64,000 nucleotides of DNA from Marispirochaeta sp963667435 (lineage in GTDB: Bacteria; Spirochaetota; Spirochaetia; JC444; Marispirochaetaceae). The position numbers and the translations under genes were made by a program. The notes below the pieces were generated by a model. It was not told where the DNA came from, did no database searches, and worked only from the letters and a program-made list of their open reading frames with translations. Each line of letters opens with the position of its first letter. Within the stretch, counting starts at the first letter, position 1. Shown here one piece after another: positions 8,710 through 16,173 of the stretch. The DNA lies in the NCBI GenBank assembly GCA_963667435.1, contig OY763414.1, positions 1,302,001-1,366,000 on the forward strand, written 5' to 3'.

Positions 8710-9678
8710 TTACCGTGGATTTGCCGGATTGTTTACAGGCCATTTCGGCTTATTTCCACTGAGCACATCATGAATACCATAGGCTGCATGGAGCGCCATT
8801 CTTATCATACATTCAGTGGTAAGAGCCGCATTATGGGGAGTAACCACCACATTATCCATGGCAAAAAGAGGATGATCTTTCGCAGGAGGCTCCTCCTCGA
8901 AGACATCCAATCCAGCTCCGGCAATAGTTCCGTTTTTCAGGGCCGCCACCAGGGCGGCTTCATCAATAACCTCACCCCGGGCTGCATTAATCAGTGAAGC
9001 CGACTCTTTCATTAAGCCGAATTCCTTTGCTCCAATTGACTTTGCGGTCTGTGACGTTGCGGGAATGTGAACGGTGAGAAAATCTGACTGCTTGAACATA
9101 TCATCCCACTCTTCCACCCGGGTCACATACTCCGGGAATTTATCCGCAGGCAAATAAGGATCATACCCGACAATCTTCATTCCAAGACCAAAATGGGCTT
9201 TCTGAGCCACAAGTCGGCCGATTTTCCCCATACCCAGAACTCCGAGAAACTTTCCCTCAAGGTCATTTCCCTTTACCCGATTTCTGATCTCGAAGTCTCC
9301 CGCCCGGAGAGCTTTGTCACTGCGAACAATATTATGTGCAAGAGAGACGATAAGACCGATTGCATGCTCTGCAACGGTATTGGAGTTCGATTCCGGGGCA
9401 TTGGTAACCCAGATACCCAGCTCTTCCGCTTTCTTGCAGTCAATGTTATCAACACCAACTCCATGGCGGCCTATAACCTTGAGTTTCTTTCCTGCTTCCA
9501 TTACTTCTGCAGGAAAAGGGGCGGTACGGGCAAGAATTGCATCACAGTCAGCTACATCGCGAACAATGTCCTCCACAGTAATACCACTGCCCATCTTTAC
9601 TTCGTAGCCCTGTTCACGCAAAAAGTCTTTTCCTTCCTCCATTACATCCTGGGGAATAAGAACCTTGAATGCTGCCAT
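8710..9678 (-). CDS. D-2-hydroxyacid dehydrogenase (phosphoglycerate dehydrogenase-like)
   Basis: This 322-aa protein has VIGRHGVGVDNIDCKKAEELGIWVTNAPESNSNTVAEHAIGLI, the Rossmann motif GMGKIGRLVAQKAHFG, NAARGEVIDEAALVAAL and the catalytic-His segment TPHNAALTTE. It has the catalytic and NAD domains of the family but no C-terminal ACT domain, so it is unlikely to be the feedback-regulated SerA. Its position between aldolase and alcohol dehydrogenase points to a catabolic hydroxy-/keto-acid step. The ribosome binding site is AAGGAG before the ATG. Confidence 0.88.
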   Translation of the reverse strand: MAAFKVLIPQDVMEEGKDFLREQGYEVKMGSGITVEDIVRDVADCDAILARTAPFPAEVMEAGKKLKVIGRHGVGVDNIDCKKAEELGIWVTNAPESNSNTVAEHAIGLIVSLAHNIVRSDKALRAGDFEIRNRVKGNDLEGKFLGVLGMGKIGRLVAQKAHFGLGMKIVGYDPYLPADKFPEYVTRVEEWDDMFKQSDFLTVHIPATSQTAKSIGAKEFGLMKESASLINAARGEVIDEAALVAALKNGTIAGAGLDVFEEEPPAKDHPLFAMDNVVVTPHNAALTTECMIRMALHAAYGIHDVLSGNKPKWPVNNPANPR

Positions 9679-9720
9679 GAAAAATCTCCTTATTACTTTA
9701 TTGGTGAATTAATACAAAGA

Positions 9721-9741
9721 CGCCCGGCAGACTGCCGGGCG
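9721..9741 (-). other. Strong intercistronic hairpin between aldolase and dehydrogenase genes
   Basis: CGCCCGGCAG and CTGCCGGGCG form a perfect 10-bp stem around a single base. In the gene direction only a short broken T stretch follows, so it may be a leaky terminator or an mRNA-stabilising end after the aldolase gene. Confidence 0.7.
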
Positions 9742-9755
9742 CTATATATTCAGTA

Positions 9756-10511
9756 TCAGTCTTTGAACTTGTCAGCGATGCCCTTGAGACCGTTGGCGAT
9801 AACACCGATGTCCAGGCCGCTCATAACCATCTGCATGTCATCCTTGAACTTCTCAAGAAGAGCGTCGGGAGCATGGAGAGAAAATACCTTACCATACTTC
9901 TTTGCAGCTGCTGCAACCTTGGCAATGGCATTCACATTGATTTCGTTCATAATATCCCCGGGAACGCCAAGAGAAATCGCAAGGTCGTTGGGCCCGATAA
10001 GAAGAACGTCAATTCCCTCTGTAGCAGCAATTGCTTCGATATTATCAACAGCCTCTTTTGTTTCAATCTGCGCAATTGCCAGAGTCTCTGCATTCTGCTC
10101 TTTCATAAAGGTAAGTGCATCGGTTTTCAGGTTGCCGTAACCGGTATGCACTCCAAGACTTCCGAATCCACGGCCGCCGATGGGGATATACCGAGACCAT
10201 TCAACAAGTTTCTTTGCCTCTTCTTCTGTACTCAGCATGGGGCACATAATTCCGGTTGCACCCGCATCGAGGAGCCGTGAAACAAAGCTTTTTGACAGCT
10301 CAGGAATCCGAACAAAACAACCCAGACCGATCTCTCTTGCCAGGTTTGCCATGTTTGCAAATGTCTGCACATCATAAGTCCCGTGCTCCATGTCAAAGAG
10401 GACATAATCGAGTCCTGCATTTTTAGCAATCTGGATAATGCCAGGGTGATCAACCATACGAATCATGGTTCCGACAATTTTCTTTCCATCTCTTAGTTTC
10501 TTTACAGCCAT
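9756..10511 (-). CDS. HpcH/HpaI-family aldolase
   Basis: This 251-aa protein has the typical length for class II (metal-dependent) pyruvate aldolases such as HpaI, GarL and RhmA. Conserved stretches are DYVLFDMEHGTYD (family DxEH), a binding segment LGCFVRIPE, GATGIMCPMLST, RGFGSLGVHTGYG, AIAQIETKEAVDNIEAI with the metal-binding Glu, and DVLLIGPNDLAISLG with the metal-binding Asp. It should split a 4-hydroxy-2-oxo acid into pyruvate (or a similar keto acid) and an aldehyde. Together with the dehydrogenases around it this makes a small sugar-acid or hydroxy-acid pathway. The substrate is unknown. Ribosome binding site GGAGG. Confidence 0.9.
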   Translation of the reverse strand: MAVKKLRDGKKIVGTMIRMVDHPGIIQIAKNAGLDYVLFDMEHGTYDVQTFANMANLAREIGLGCFVRIPELSKSFVSRLLDAGATGIMCPMLSTEEEAKKLVEWSRYIPIGGRGFGSLGVHTGYGNLKTDALTFMKEQNAETLAIAQIETKEAVDNIEAIAATEGIDVLLIGPNDLAISLGVPGDIMNEINVNAIAKVAAAAKKYGKVFSLHAPDALLEKFKDDMQMVMSGLDIGVIANGLKGIADKFKD

Positions 10512-10544
10512 AGTGTTCCTCCACCAAATAAAATGTTTATGTTC

Positions 10545-10574
10545 AACCAGGACGACTGAAAAGGCAGCCTGGTT
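10545..10574 (-). other. Inverted repeat before the aldolase gene
   Basis: AACCAGG (10545-10551) and CCTGGTT (10568-10574) are 7-bp arms with a 16-nt spacer in the gntR-aldolase gap. No T-run. Could be a leader hairpin or a binding site. Confidence 0.35.
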
Positions 10575-10592
10575 TCGGGATACAAAAATAGA

Positions 10593-11270
10593 TTACTGTT
10601 TTCCGGAAGCTTCGATCCCTCCGGCTTTTCCCAGAAAAACCTGGGGATAAAAGGTGTCGATAATATCCCTACAGGTAATCCGCATATGTTCACGCATCAG
10701 CTGTTCGCTTTTGTCCGCATCCTGATCCAGAACAGCCTGAATGATTAATAAATGAAAATTACGCGATACACCTTCAATCGATGAACTGTGCCGGGCGATG
10801 TTGCTTGTAAGACGGGCAAGAAAACTTACTTTTTGATAGATTTCTTTCAACAGGGTGTTAGCGGAAGCATCAATAAACATGGCATGCAGGGTACGGCCAT
10901 ATCTGGGGCCTTCTTCCGCAACCTGGTCTTCCGGCAGGGATTCAAGCTTATGCTGCAATATCTCCAGATCCCGGAGAAAACCCGTCTCCCGGCGCTGACA
11001 GGCAAGTCTTACAGCCATACCCTCTATTGCTTCTCGTGTCTGAAACACATCAAAAATCTGCTCCCACCCTAATTTCCTGACAAAAAACCCCCGGGCGGGA
11101 CGCTGCTCTACAATGCCGTCAAGAACCAGGCGCCAGAGAATTTCCCGTATGGGGGTCCGGCTGATTTCATAATACTCGCACAATTCGCGTTCAATAAGGG
11201 AATCACCCTGTGTATACTCTTCACTGAGGATTTTTTCGCGCAGGTCGTCAAGTATCTCGTTCTTTGTCAT
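10593..11270 (-). CDS. GntR-family regulator (FadR/FCD subfamily)
   Basis: This 225-aa protein has an N-terminal winged helix (REKILSEEYTQGDSLIERELCEYYEISRTPIREILWRLVLDGIVEQRPARGFFVRKL), followed by an all-helical FCD effector domain with the metal-binding His region HAMFIDASAN and REHMRITCRDI. Members usually bind carboxylic acids. It is the first gene of the aldolase/dehydrogenase unit and divergent from the LarA-like gene. The intergenic region holds three GTATAC-type or related palindromes, so it probably represses both sides and itself. Confidence 0.92.
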   Translation of the reverse strand: MTKNEILDDLREKILSEEYTQGDSLIERELCEYYEISRTPIREILWRLVLDGIVEQRPARGFFVRKLGWEQIFDVFQTREAIEGMAVRLACQRRETGFLRDLEILQHKLESLPEDQVAEEGPRYGRTLHAMFIDASANTLLKEIYQKVSFLARLTSNIARHSSSIEGVSRNFHLLIIQAVLDQDADKSEQLMREHMRITCRDIIDTFYPQVFLGKAGGIEASGKQ

Positions 11271-11299
11271 TGATGATGTGTATCCGTCCTTGACTAATT

Positions 11300-11310
11300 T
11301 TGTATACCAA
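11300..11310. promoter_or_regulatory. Putative GntR operator 1
   Basis: TTGTATACCAA, a near-palindrome around GTATAC just upstream of the gntR start. It resembles known FCD-GntR sites of the TTGGTATACCAA kind. Confidence 0.6.
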
Positions 11311-11334
11311 CAGCATACAATGTGTCAAGCAGTC

Positions 11335-11346
11335 GGTATGCATACC
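11335..11346. promoter_or_regulatory. Putative GntR operator 2
   Basis: GGTATGCATACC, a perfect 12-bp palindrome 35 bp from operator 1, sharing the GTAT/ATAC halves. Confidence 0.6.
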
Positions 11347-11420
11347 AAGAGACATCCTGTGTTTTAGTGGATTACATTCTTCTTATCGGAAAACTATATA
11401 AAGTATCCGAACAAAAGCAC

Positions 11421-11435
11421 TATTGTATACCAATA
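11421..11435. promoter_or_regulatory. Putative GntR operator 3
   Basis: TATTGTATACCAATA, a near-perfect 15-bp palindrome that contains the same TTGTATACCAA word as operator 1. It lies on the side of the larA-like gene. Confidence 0.65.
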
Positions 11436-11487
11436 ACTATAAACCCTGTCTTTCTGACCGTCAAGAAAATACAGCAAGAGGCTATTT

Positions 11488-11503
11488 ATATTGCATGCAA
11501 TAT
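11488..11503. promoter_or_regulatory. 16-bp perfect palindrome 40 bp before the LarA-like gene
   Basis: ATATTGCATGCAATAT is fully self-complementary and different in sequence from the GTATAC sites. It may be a site for another regulator or overlap the promoter. Confidence 0.5.
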
Positions 11504-11542
11504 GATATTCTGGCATAAAGAAACTGGAATAAAGGATTTATC

Positions 11543-12817
11543 ATGGACTCAGTAAGAAAGATTTTAGACCGTATAGAAATCCCCAGGATGTACAAGGTAA
11601 AAAACAACATTGAAAGTCCCTGTATAGAAGATATACCCGGCACTGTACGCAGGATTCTGAACAAGCCGGAAATTCGATCTACCATACAACCGGGGCAAAC
11701 TGTTGCCGTAACCGTGGGGAGTCGAGGAATTTTAAATAAACCCCTGATTATCAAGACCCTTATAGAGGTACTGAAAGAGTGGGGAGCAGACCCATTCATG
11801 TTTCCGGCAATGGGAAGTCATGGGGGAGCAGTTGCGGAAGGACAGCGGGAAATGCTGATTAATCTGGGATTTACCGAAGAGTATATAGGTGCTCCCATAA
11901 AATCCTCCATGGAAACTGTTCAGGTAGCTGAAACGAAAACCGGCCTTCCCGTTTTTATAGATAAGTATGCGTATGAAGCAGATGCCGTAATAATTTCAAA
12001 CCGGGTAAAGGTACATACCGCCTTTTCCGGCGAAATAGAAAGCGGTCTGGTTAAAATGGGTGTCATCGGACTGGGCAAACAAAAAGGTGCTGATATCTGT
12101 CACGAACTCGGTTTTGAAGTAATGGAATCCCGACTGAAAGAGATTTTTACCGCCACTGTTGAAAACCTTAACATTCCCTTCGGCCTGGCGCTGATTGAAA
12201 ACGGCCAGCATCAGACAGCAGAAATACACGCTGTTCCCGGAAAAGAGATACTTGAGAAAGAGGTTGAACTTCAGAAAACCGCAAAAAGACTGCTTGCCCG
12301 GGTGCCTTTCAAAGAGCTTGAAGTTCTGGTGATTGACCGCATCGGCAAGAATATCAGCGGCACAGGACTGGATCCCAATGTTGTAGGCCGGTATCATACA
12401 GGTCTGGGCAGCGGCGGACCATCGATCAGGCGTATAGCAGTACTGGATATTACTGATGTTTCTCATGGCAACGGCGCCGGCCTGGGCATCAGTGACTTCA
12501 CCACTCAGCGGGCATATAAAAAATTCGATTTCGGACAGACCTACCCCAACCTGCTTACATCCAACGTGCCGGTGGCAGGAATGATTCCAGTGGTTATGCC
12601 AAATGACAAAATGGCATTTCAGGCTGCAATTAAAACCTGTCTACTCTGGAATAAATCTGAAGCACGGGTTGTGCGCATAAAAGACACCCTCTCTCTTGAA
12701 GAGTTTGAAGTTTCCGAAACGCTGCTAACAGAGGTAAAGGCAAACCCAAAAATGACGGTAATTGAAGGACCCTATGAGCTTGAGTTCGACGCTGAGGGGA
12801 ATTTCCAGCAAGGATAA
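11543..12817 (+). CDS. LarA-like racemase (nickel-pincer / DUF2088 family)
   Basis: This 424-aa protein has the family's N-terminal half (TVAVTVGSRGILNKPLIIKTLIEVLKEWGADPFMFPAMGSHGGAVAEGQ; GSHGGA at residues 91-96) and a region IISNRVKVHTAFSGEIESGLVKMGVIGLGKQKGA seen in LarA-type proteins. LarA enzymes use a nickel-pincer nucleotide to racemise or epimerise 2-hydroxy acids. No larB/C/E maturation genes are in the window, so cofactor supply would come from elsewhere. Divergence from the GntR/aldolase unit suggests it feeds the D-hydroxyacid dehydrogenase with the right enantiomer (inference). Confidence 0.8.
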   Translation: MDSVRKILDRIEIPRMYKVKNNIESPCIEDIPGTVRRILNKPEIRSTIQPGQTVAVTVGSRGILNKPLIIKTLIEVLKEWGADPFMFPAMGSHGGAVAEGQREMLINLGFTEEYIGAPIKSSMETVQVAETKTGLPVFIDKYAYEADAVIISNRVKVHTAFSGEIESGLVKMGVIGLGKQKGADICHELGFEVMESRLKEIFTATVENLNIPFGLALIENGQHQTAEIHAVPGKEILEKEVELQKTAKRLLARVPFKELEVLVIDRIGKNISGTGLDPNVVGRYHTGLGSGGPSIRRIAVLDITDVSHGNGAGLGISDFTTQRAYKKFDFGQTYPNLLTSNVPVAGMIPVVMPNDKMAFQAAIKTCLLWNKSEARVVRIKDTLSLEEFEVSETLLTEVKANPKMTVIEGPYELEFDAEGNFQQG

Positions 12818-12862
12818 AGACATTCAGAGTAAACAGAATCAGGCATTACGACCTTGATATTT

Positions 12863-12896
12863 CTGCCCCGTTCGGCAACTATCAGCCATGGGGCAG
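12863..12896 (+). terminator. Possible terminator after the LarA-like gene
   Basis: CTGCCCC (12863-12869) and GGGGCAG (12890-12896) form a 7-bp stem with an inner GGC/GCC pair, followed by TTCTTATTTAT. T-run is imperfect. Confidence 0.5.
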
Positions 12897-12934
12897 TTCT
12901 TATTTATAAATAATCATCGGAAAGTTGAAAAGTC

Positions 12935-13867
12935 ATGCAGATACTAATAACTGGTGGAGCCGGCTTCATTGGCAGCCATCTTTGTGAATATTTAATAAAT
13001 ACGGGACATAATGTAACCTGCCTGGATAACCTATCTTCAGGTAATATACAAAATATAGAAAAGCTGCTGCCCGAGACGAGATTTACCTTCGTTGAGCACG
13101 ATACATCTATCCCTTTTGATTATCCTGCAGAAAGAATCTACAATCTTGCCAGCCCTGCATCACCGGCATGGTACTCCCGGAACCCCTTGGCAACAATACA
13201 GACAATAGTACAAAGCACATTCAACAGCGCAGCGGCGGCAGAAAAATATGGAGCCAGAATTCTTCAGGCATCAACATCCGAAGTTTACGGATCCCCTCTC
13301 GTTCATCCCCAGACCGAGGCCTACTGGGGAAATGTAAATCCAAACGGTGAACGATCATGCTATGCAGAATCCAAACGATTTGCCGAAACCATACTCAGCA
13401 ATTACCACAGACAATACAATACAGATATCCGTATAGCCCGGATATTCAACACCTACGGTCCCAAAATGCGCCACGACGACGGCCGGGTTATTCCCAACTT
13501 TATTTCCCAGGCACTAAATGGAAGCCCGCTTTCGATTCACGGAGATGGTAATCAGACACGGTCTTTTTGTTATATTGATGACCTTATAACCGGTCTCGTT
13601 CAACTGATGGAGGAATCTGAAGAAAGCGGACCTGTGAATCTGGGAAACAATCAGGAGACCAGCATCTCCGATCTGGCAAAGATGATAATAAACCTGACAG
13701 GCAGTAAATCAGATATATCCTGTATTGAAGCTCCCTGTGAGGATCCGAAAAAACGAAAGCCGGACTTAACCCGAGCCCGAATGCTCACCGGATTTATGCC
13801 AAAGGTATCTCTGGAGAAAGGACTTCAGAAAACAATCCATGCATTAATTAAACAGACAAAGCAGTGA
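12935..13867 (+). CDS. NAD-dependent epimerase/dehydratase, UDP-glucuronate decarboxylase-like
   Basis: This 310-aa extended short-chain dehydrogenase has the Rossmann motif GGAGFIGSHL (7-16), STSEVYG (113-119) and the catalytic pair Tyr143/Lys147 (YAESKR). NLASPASP and RIFNTYGPKMRHDDGRVIPNFI match UDP-glucuronate decarboxylase (UXS), which makes UDP-xylose; related dTDP-glucose dehydratases are an alternative. It would serve surface polysaccharide synthesis in the cytoplasm. No other sugar-nucleotide genes are adjacent. It ends 10 bp before the convergent transglycosylase gene. Confidence 0.85.
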   Translation: MQILITGGAGFIGSHLCEYLINTGHNVTCLDNLSSGNIQNIEKLLPETRFTFVEHDTSIPFDYPAERIYNLASPASPAWYSRNPLATIQTIVQSTFNSAAAAEKYGARILQASTSEVYGSPLVHPQTEAYWGNVNPNGERSCYAESKRFAETILSNYHRQYNTDIRIARIFNTYGPKMRHDDGRVIPNFISQALNGSPLSIHGDGNQTRSFCYIDDLITGLVQLMEESEESGPVNLGNNQETSISDLAKMIINLTGSKSDISCIEAPCEDPKKRKPDLTRARMLTGFMPKVSLEKGLQKTIHALIKQTKQ

Positions 13868-13877
13868 ATACCTGTTT

Positions 13878-16127
13878 TCAGTCTTTTCTGAAATCAGGAT
13901 AAACACTTTTTATCTTTCCATACTCTTCTTCGCTGATCCTTCCCCGTTCCAGCATCAAATCGAGATAATACTGAATATGCGCCGCCCAGTAGGGAGTAAC
14001 TGCTCCATTTTCAAAATAGCGGTAATAACGTCTCGGTGAGGGCAGAACAGTGGCCATCCATACAGCTTCCACAGGGGTAATTTCCTTCGGGGATTTACCG
14101 AAATAGTGACGGGAAGCCTGATCAATGCCATACAGTTCCGGACCGAACTCAACAAGATTTAAATACAATTCCAGAAGACGCTCCTTGGGGATATGCACTG
14201 CATCTTCAGTTAAATAAACCAGCACCGCCTCATGAATTTTGCGTAAGACTGCTCTGTCGGGTGTCAGAAAAAGATTCTTGATAAGCTGCATGGTTAAGGT
14301 ACTTGCACCTAGTTCAACTTCCCCGGCTTTAAGGTTTCTCTCCACTGCATTCTTGAAGGTGAACCAGTTGATTCCGTCATGGAAGAAGAAATCTCCATCC
14401 TCAGCGGTAAGTACTGCCCGGGGAATCCAGGGTGACATATCCTCAAGATAGATATACCGGTAATCCGGCAAAGCCTCGCCTCCTCTGTATGTTCCAAAAG
14501 GTGTAGTTGAATCAGATACAGTCTGAGGAAGAAAGACCGGACTCCTTTCAGGATCTCTCAGTCGCATTACCAGATTCCAGGTCAGCTCTGAATTATCAAG
14601 CATCCACTGTACTCCCGCTTGTCTTGCCGGTGGTACTGTCAGAAATCTGCTGCCTGAAGGATCAGGATAATAACAGAAAGAATCATTCAGGCGGGACACA
14701 TCAATGGATGCAGGGATGGAGCGAATAGCAAAACCGGTTATATCTACCGAACTTATCCAGTTCATTAATGATAATTTATCAAAGGGCACTTCAAGATCCA
14801 GCGACCAGGTAACCAGACCATTCAGCTTCAGCCCCTTTAACGGCCCCATCATGGCACTGGGAACCGCGTCAATCAGGTCTTCAAATGAGGTATTCCGAAT
14901 ATACACCTGCATATCAAGGCGGGACAGAGAACACAGTCCCAGTGACGGATCATCCGGATATATACCCCGGAGAGAAGGAAGCAGATCCAGTTGAACATTT
15001 CCTGTACGCAGAACCCCTTTGCGAAAAACAATTTCACCCCTCGCTTCAGGAACACTGTTGCGAATCTCTTCCTGTCCGGATGCTATAAAAGCAGGATTGG
15101 AAGGAGTTGCCCGGCCGAGTATTCTCGGTGGAGAAACCGGAGCATCCCTGTCATAGGTTGCATTGAATTCATACGTCCCTGACTCTACAACTACAGGTTC
15201 CGCCCCGATAGTCTGATGCGCCAAAGTAACCATATTACCGTTTAATACTCCGTTAAATTCTGCAAGCCCCTTGAGAGGAAATGTGAAATCAGCAGTCGCG
15301 TCCAGGGTGCCTGAAAGCAGATTATCCGCCGTCCGGGGGAAAAGACGACCGACACTCTGTACAGGAAAATCAGTGAAGTTGATATTTCCAGATGCTTTAG
15401 TCTCCGGAATATTTAACTTGCACTTGAAATTCAGCCTCCCCGACGCCTCTGCCTGTATATCATCGCCGGAGCGAACAATATGGAGTTCCCGTATAACAGG
15501 AGAATCATGTTTCTCCTGCCCGACCGATATGAAAACAGACGATACAGCCACTTCATCCGGAAGAAACTTTTCCTGGGAGATATTCTTCATGAAATCCCAG
15601 AATATATCCGAGAGATTCGTTTCTTCAGCATTAGAAGCAGGCAGCGGTTGAAAGGAATCCTTCTCTGATGCAACAGAATCATTAGACAATGAAATATCTG
15701 CAGGAACAGGATGTTCCATCTCTGGCGTCAGGCTGCGCTGGCCATTTAACCCACCGCCGGTCAAGGTAATTACCGCACCCTTTACCCTGATTAATTTTAC
15801 CGGTTTCCTGTCACTGGCATCTGCCAAAAGAGCAAACGGATCTATCTTTACATCAACCTGACGAATTGAACAACCGACTGAAACCCCTGCAGCCACAGAA
15901 GGAAAATCAGCCTCTATATTTTTCAGTCTGACAGAAAACGGAAATCTGTACCGCACTGTGTTAAAGTCAATTTCATAACCAAACCGTTCAGCAACGGATG
16001 CTTTAACCTTCGTAAGCTGAGCAGGAATAAGCGTAGAGTTAATATAGATGGAACCGGCAAGCAGCAAACCGAGGACAATTAAAGTAAAGATAATTGTAAT
16101 AATGATAAATAAACGTGATTTTTGCAT
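13878..16127 (-). CDS. AsmA-like N-terminus fused to a GT51 peptidoglycan glycosyltransferase
   Basis: The protein is about 749 aa. The start is set at 16127 (MQKSRLF), because the longer frame runs into the upstream gene and GGAAGA precedes this ATG. One transmembrane helix (FIIITIIFTLIVLGLLLAG) is followed by some 500 residues that begin like AsmA/DUF748 proteins (AERFGYEIDFNTVRYRFPFSVRLKNIEADF). The C-terminal third is a GT51 domain with TAEDGDFFFHDGI, which has the catalytic Glu of EDxxFxxH, and GASTLTMQLIKNLFL, the second family motif. It should polymerise lipid II at the inner membrane. There is no penicillin-binding transpeptidase domain. The large AsmA-like part is unusual for a transglycosylase and could sense or bridge the envelope. 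Confidence 0.82.
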   Translation of the reverse strand: MQKSRLFIIITIIFTLIVLGLLLAGSIYINSTLIPAQLTKVKASVAERFGYEIDFNTVRYRFPFSVRLKNIEADFPSVAAGVSVGCSIRQVDVKIDPFALLADASDRKPVKLIRVKGAVITLTGGGLNGQRSLTPEMEHPVPADISLSNDSVASEKDSFQPLPASNAEETNLSDIFWDFMKNISQEKFLPDEVAVSSVFISVGQEKHDSPVIRELHIVRSGDDIQAEASGRLNFKCKLNIPETKASGNINFTDFPVQSVGRLFPRTADNLLSGTLDATADFTFPLKGLAEFNGVLNGNMVTLAHQTIGAEPVVVESGTYEFNATYDRDAPVSPPRILGRATPSNPAFIASGQEEIRNSVPEARGEIVFRKGVLRTGNVQLDLLPSLRGIYPDDPSLGLCSLSRLDMQVYIRNTSFEDLIDAVPSAMMGPLKGLKLNGLVTWSLDLEVPFDKLSLMNWISSVDITGFAIRSIPASIDVSRLNDSFCYYPDPSGSRFLTVPPARQAGVQWMLDNSELTWNLVMRLRDPERSPVFLPQTVSDSTTPFGTYRGGEALPDYRYIYLEDMSPWIPRAVLTAEDGDFFFHDGINWFTFKNAVERNLKAGEVELGASTLTMQLIKNLFLTPDRAVLRKIHEAVLVYLTEDAVHIPKERLLELYLNLVEFGPELYGIDQASRHYFGKSPKEITPVEAVWMATVLPSPRRYYRYFENGAVTPYWAAHIQYYLDLMLERGRISEEEYGKIKSVYPDFRKD

Positions 16128-16173
16128 ATCCGGATTCTTCCATCCAGAGAGTGACACTTTAGTATCACCCGGG

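Noticed and set aside
9193..10140. 315-codon plus-strand frame across the dehydrogenase and aldolase genes
   Set aside because: Spans two well-supported minus-strand genes and gives no known protein.
11511..11527. TGGCAT word before the LarA-like gene as a sigma-54 promoter
   Set aside because: No GC at the required distance from the GG; the -12 part is missing.
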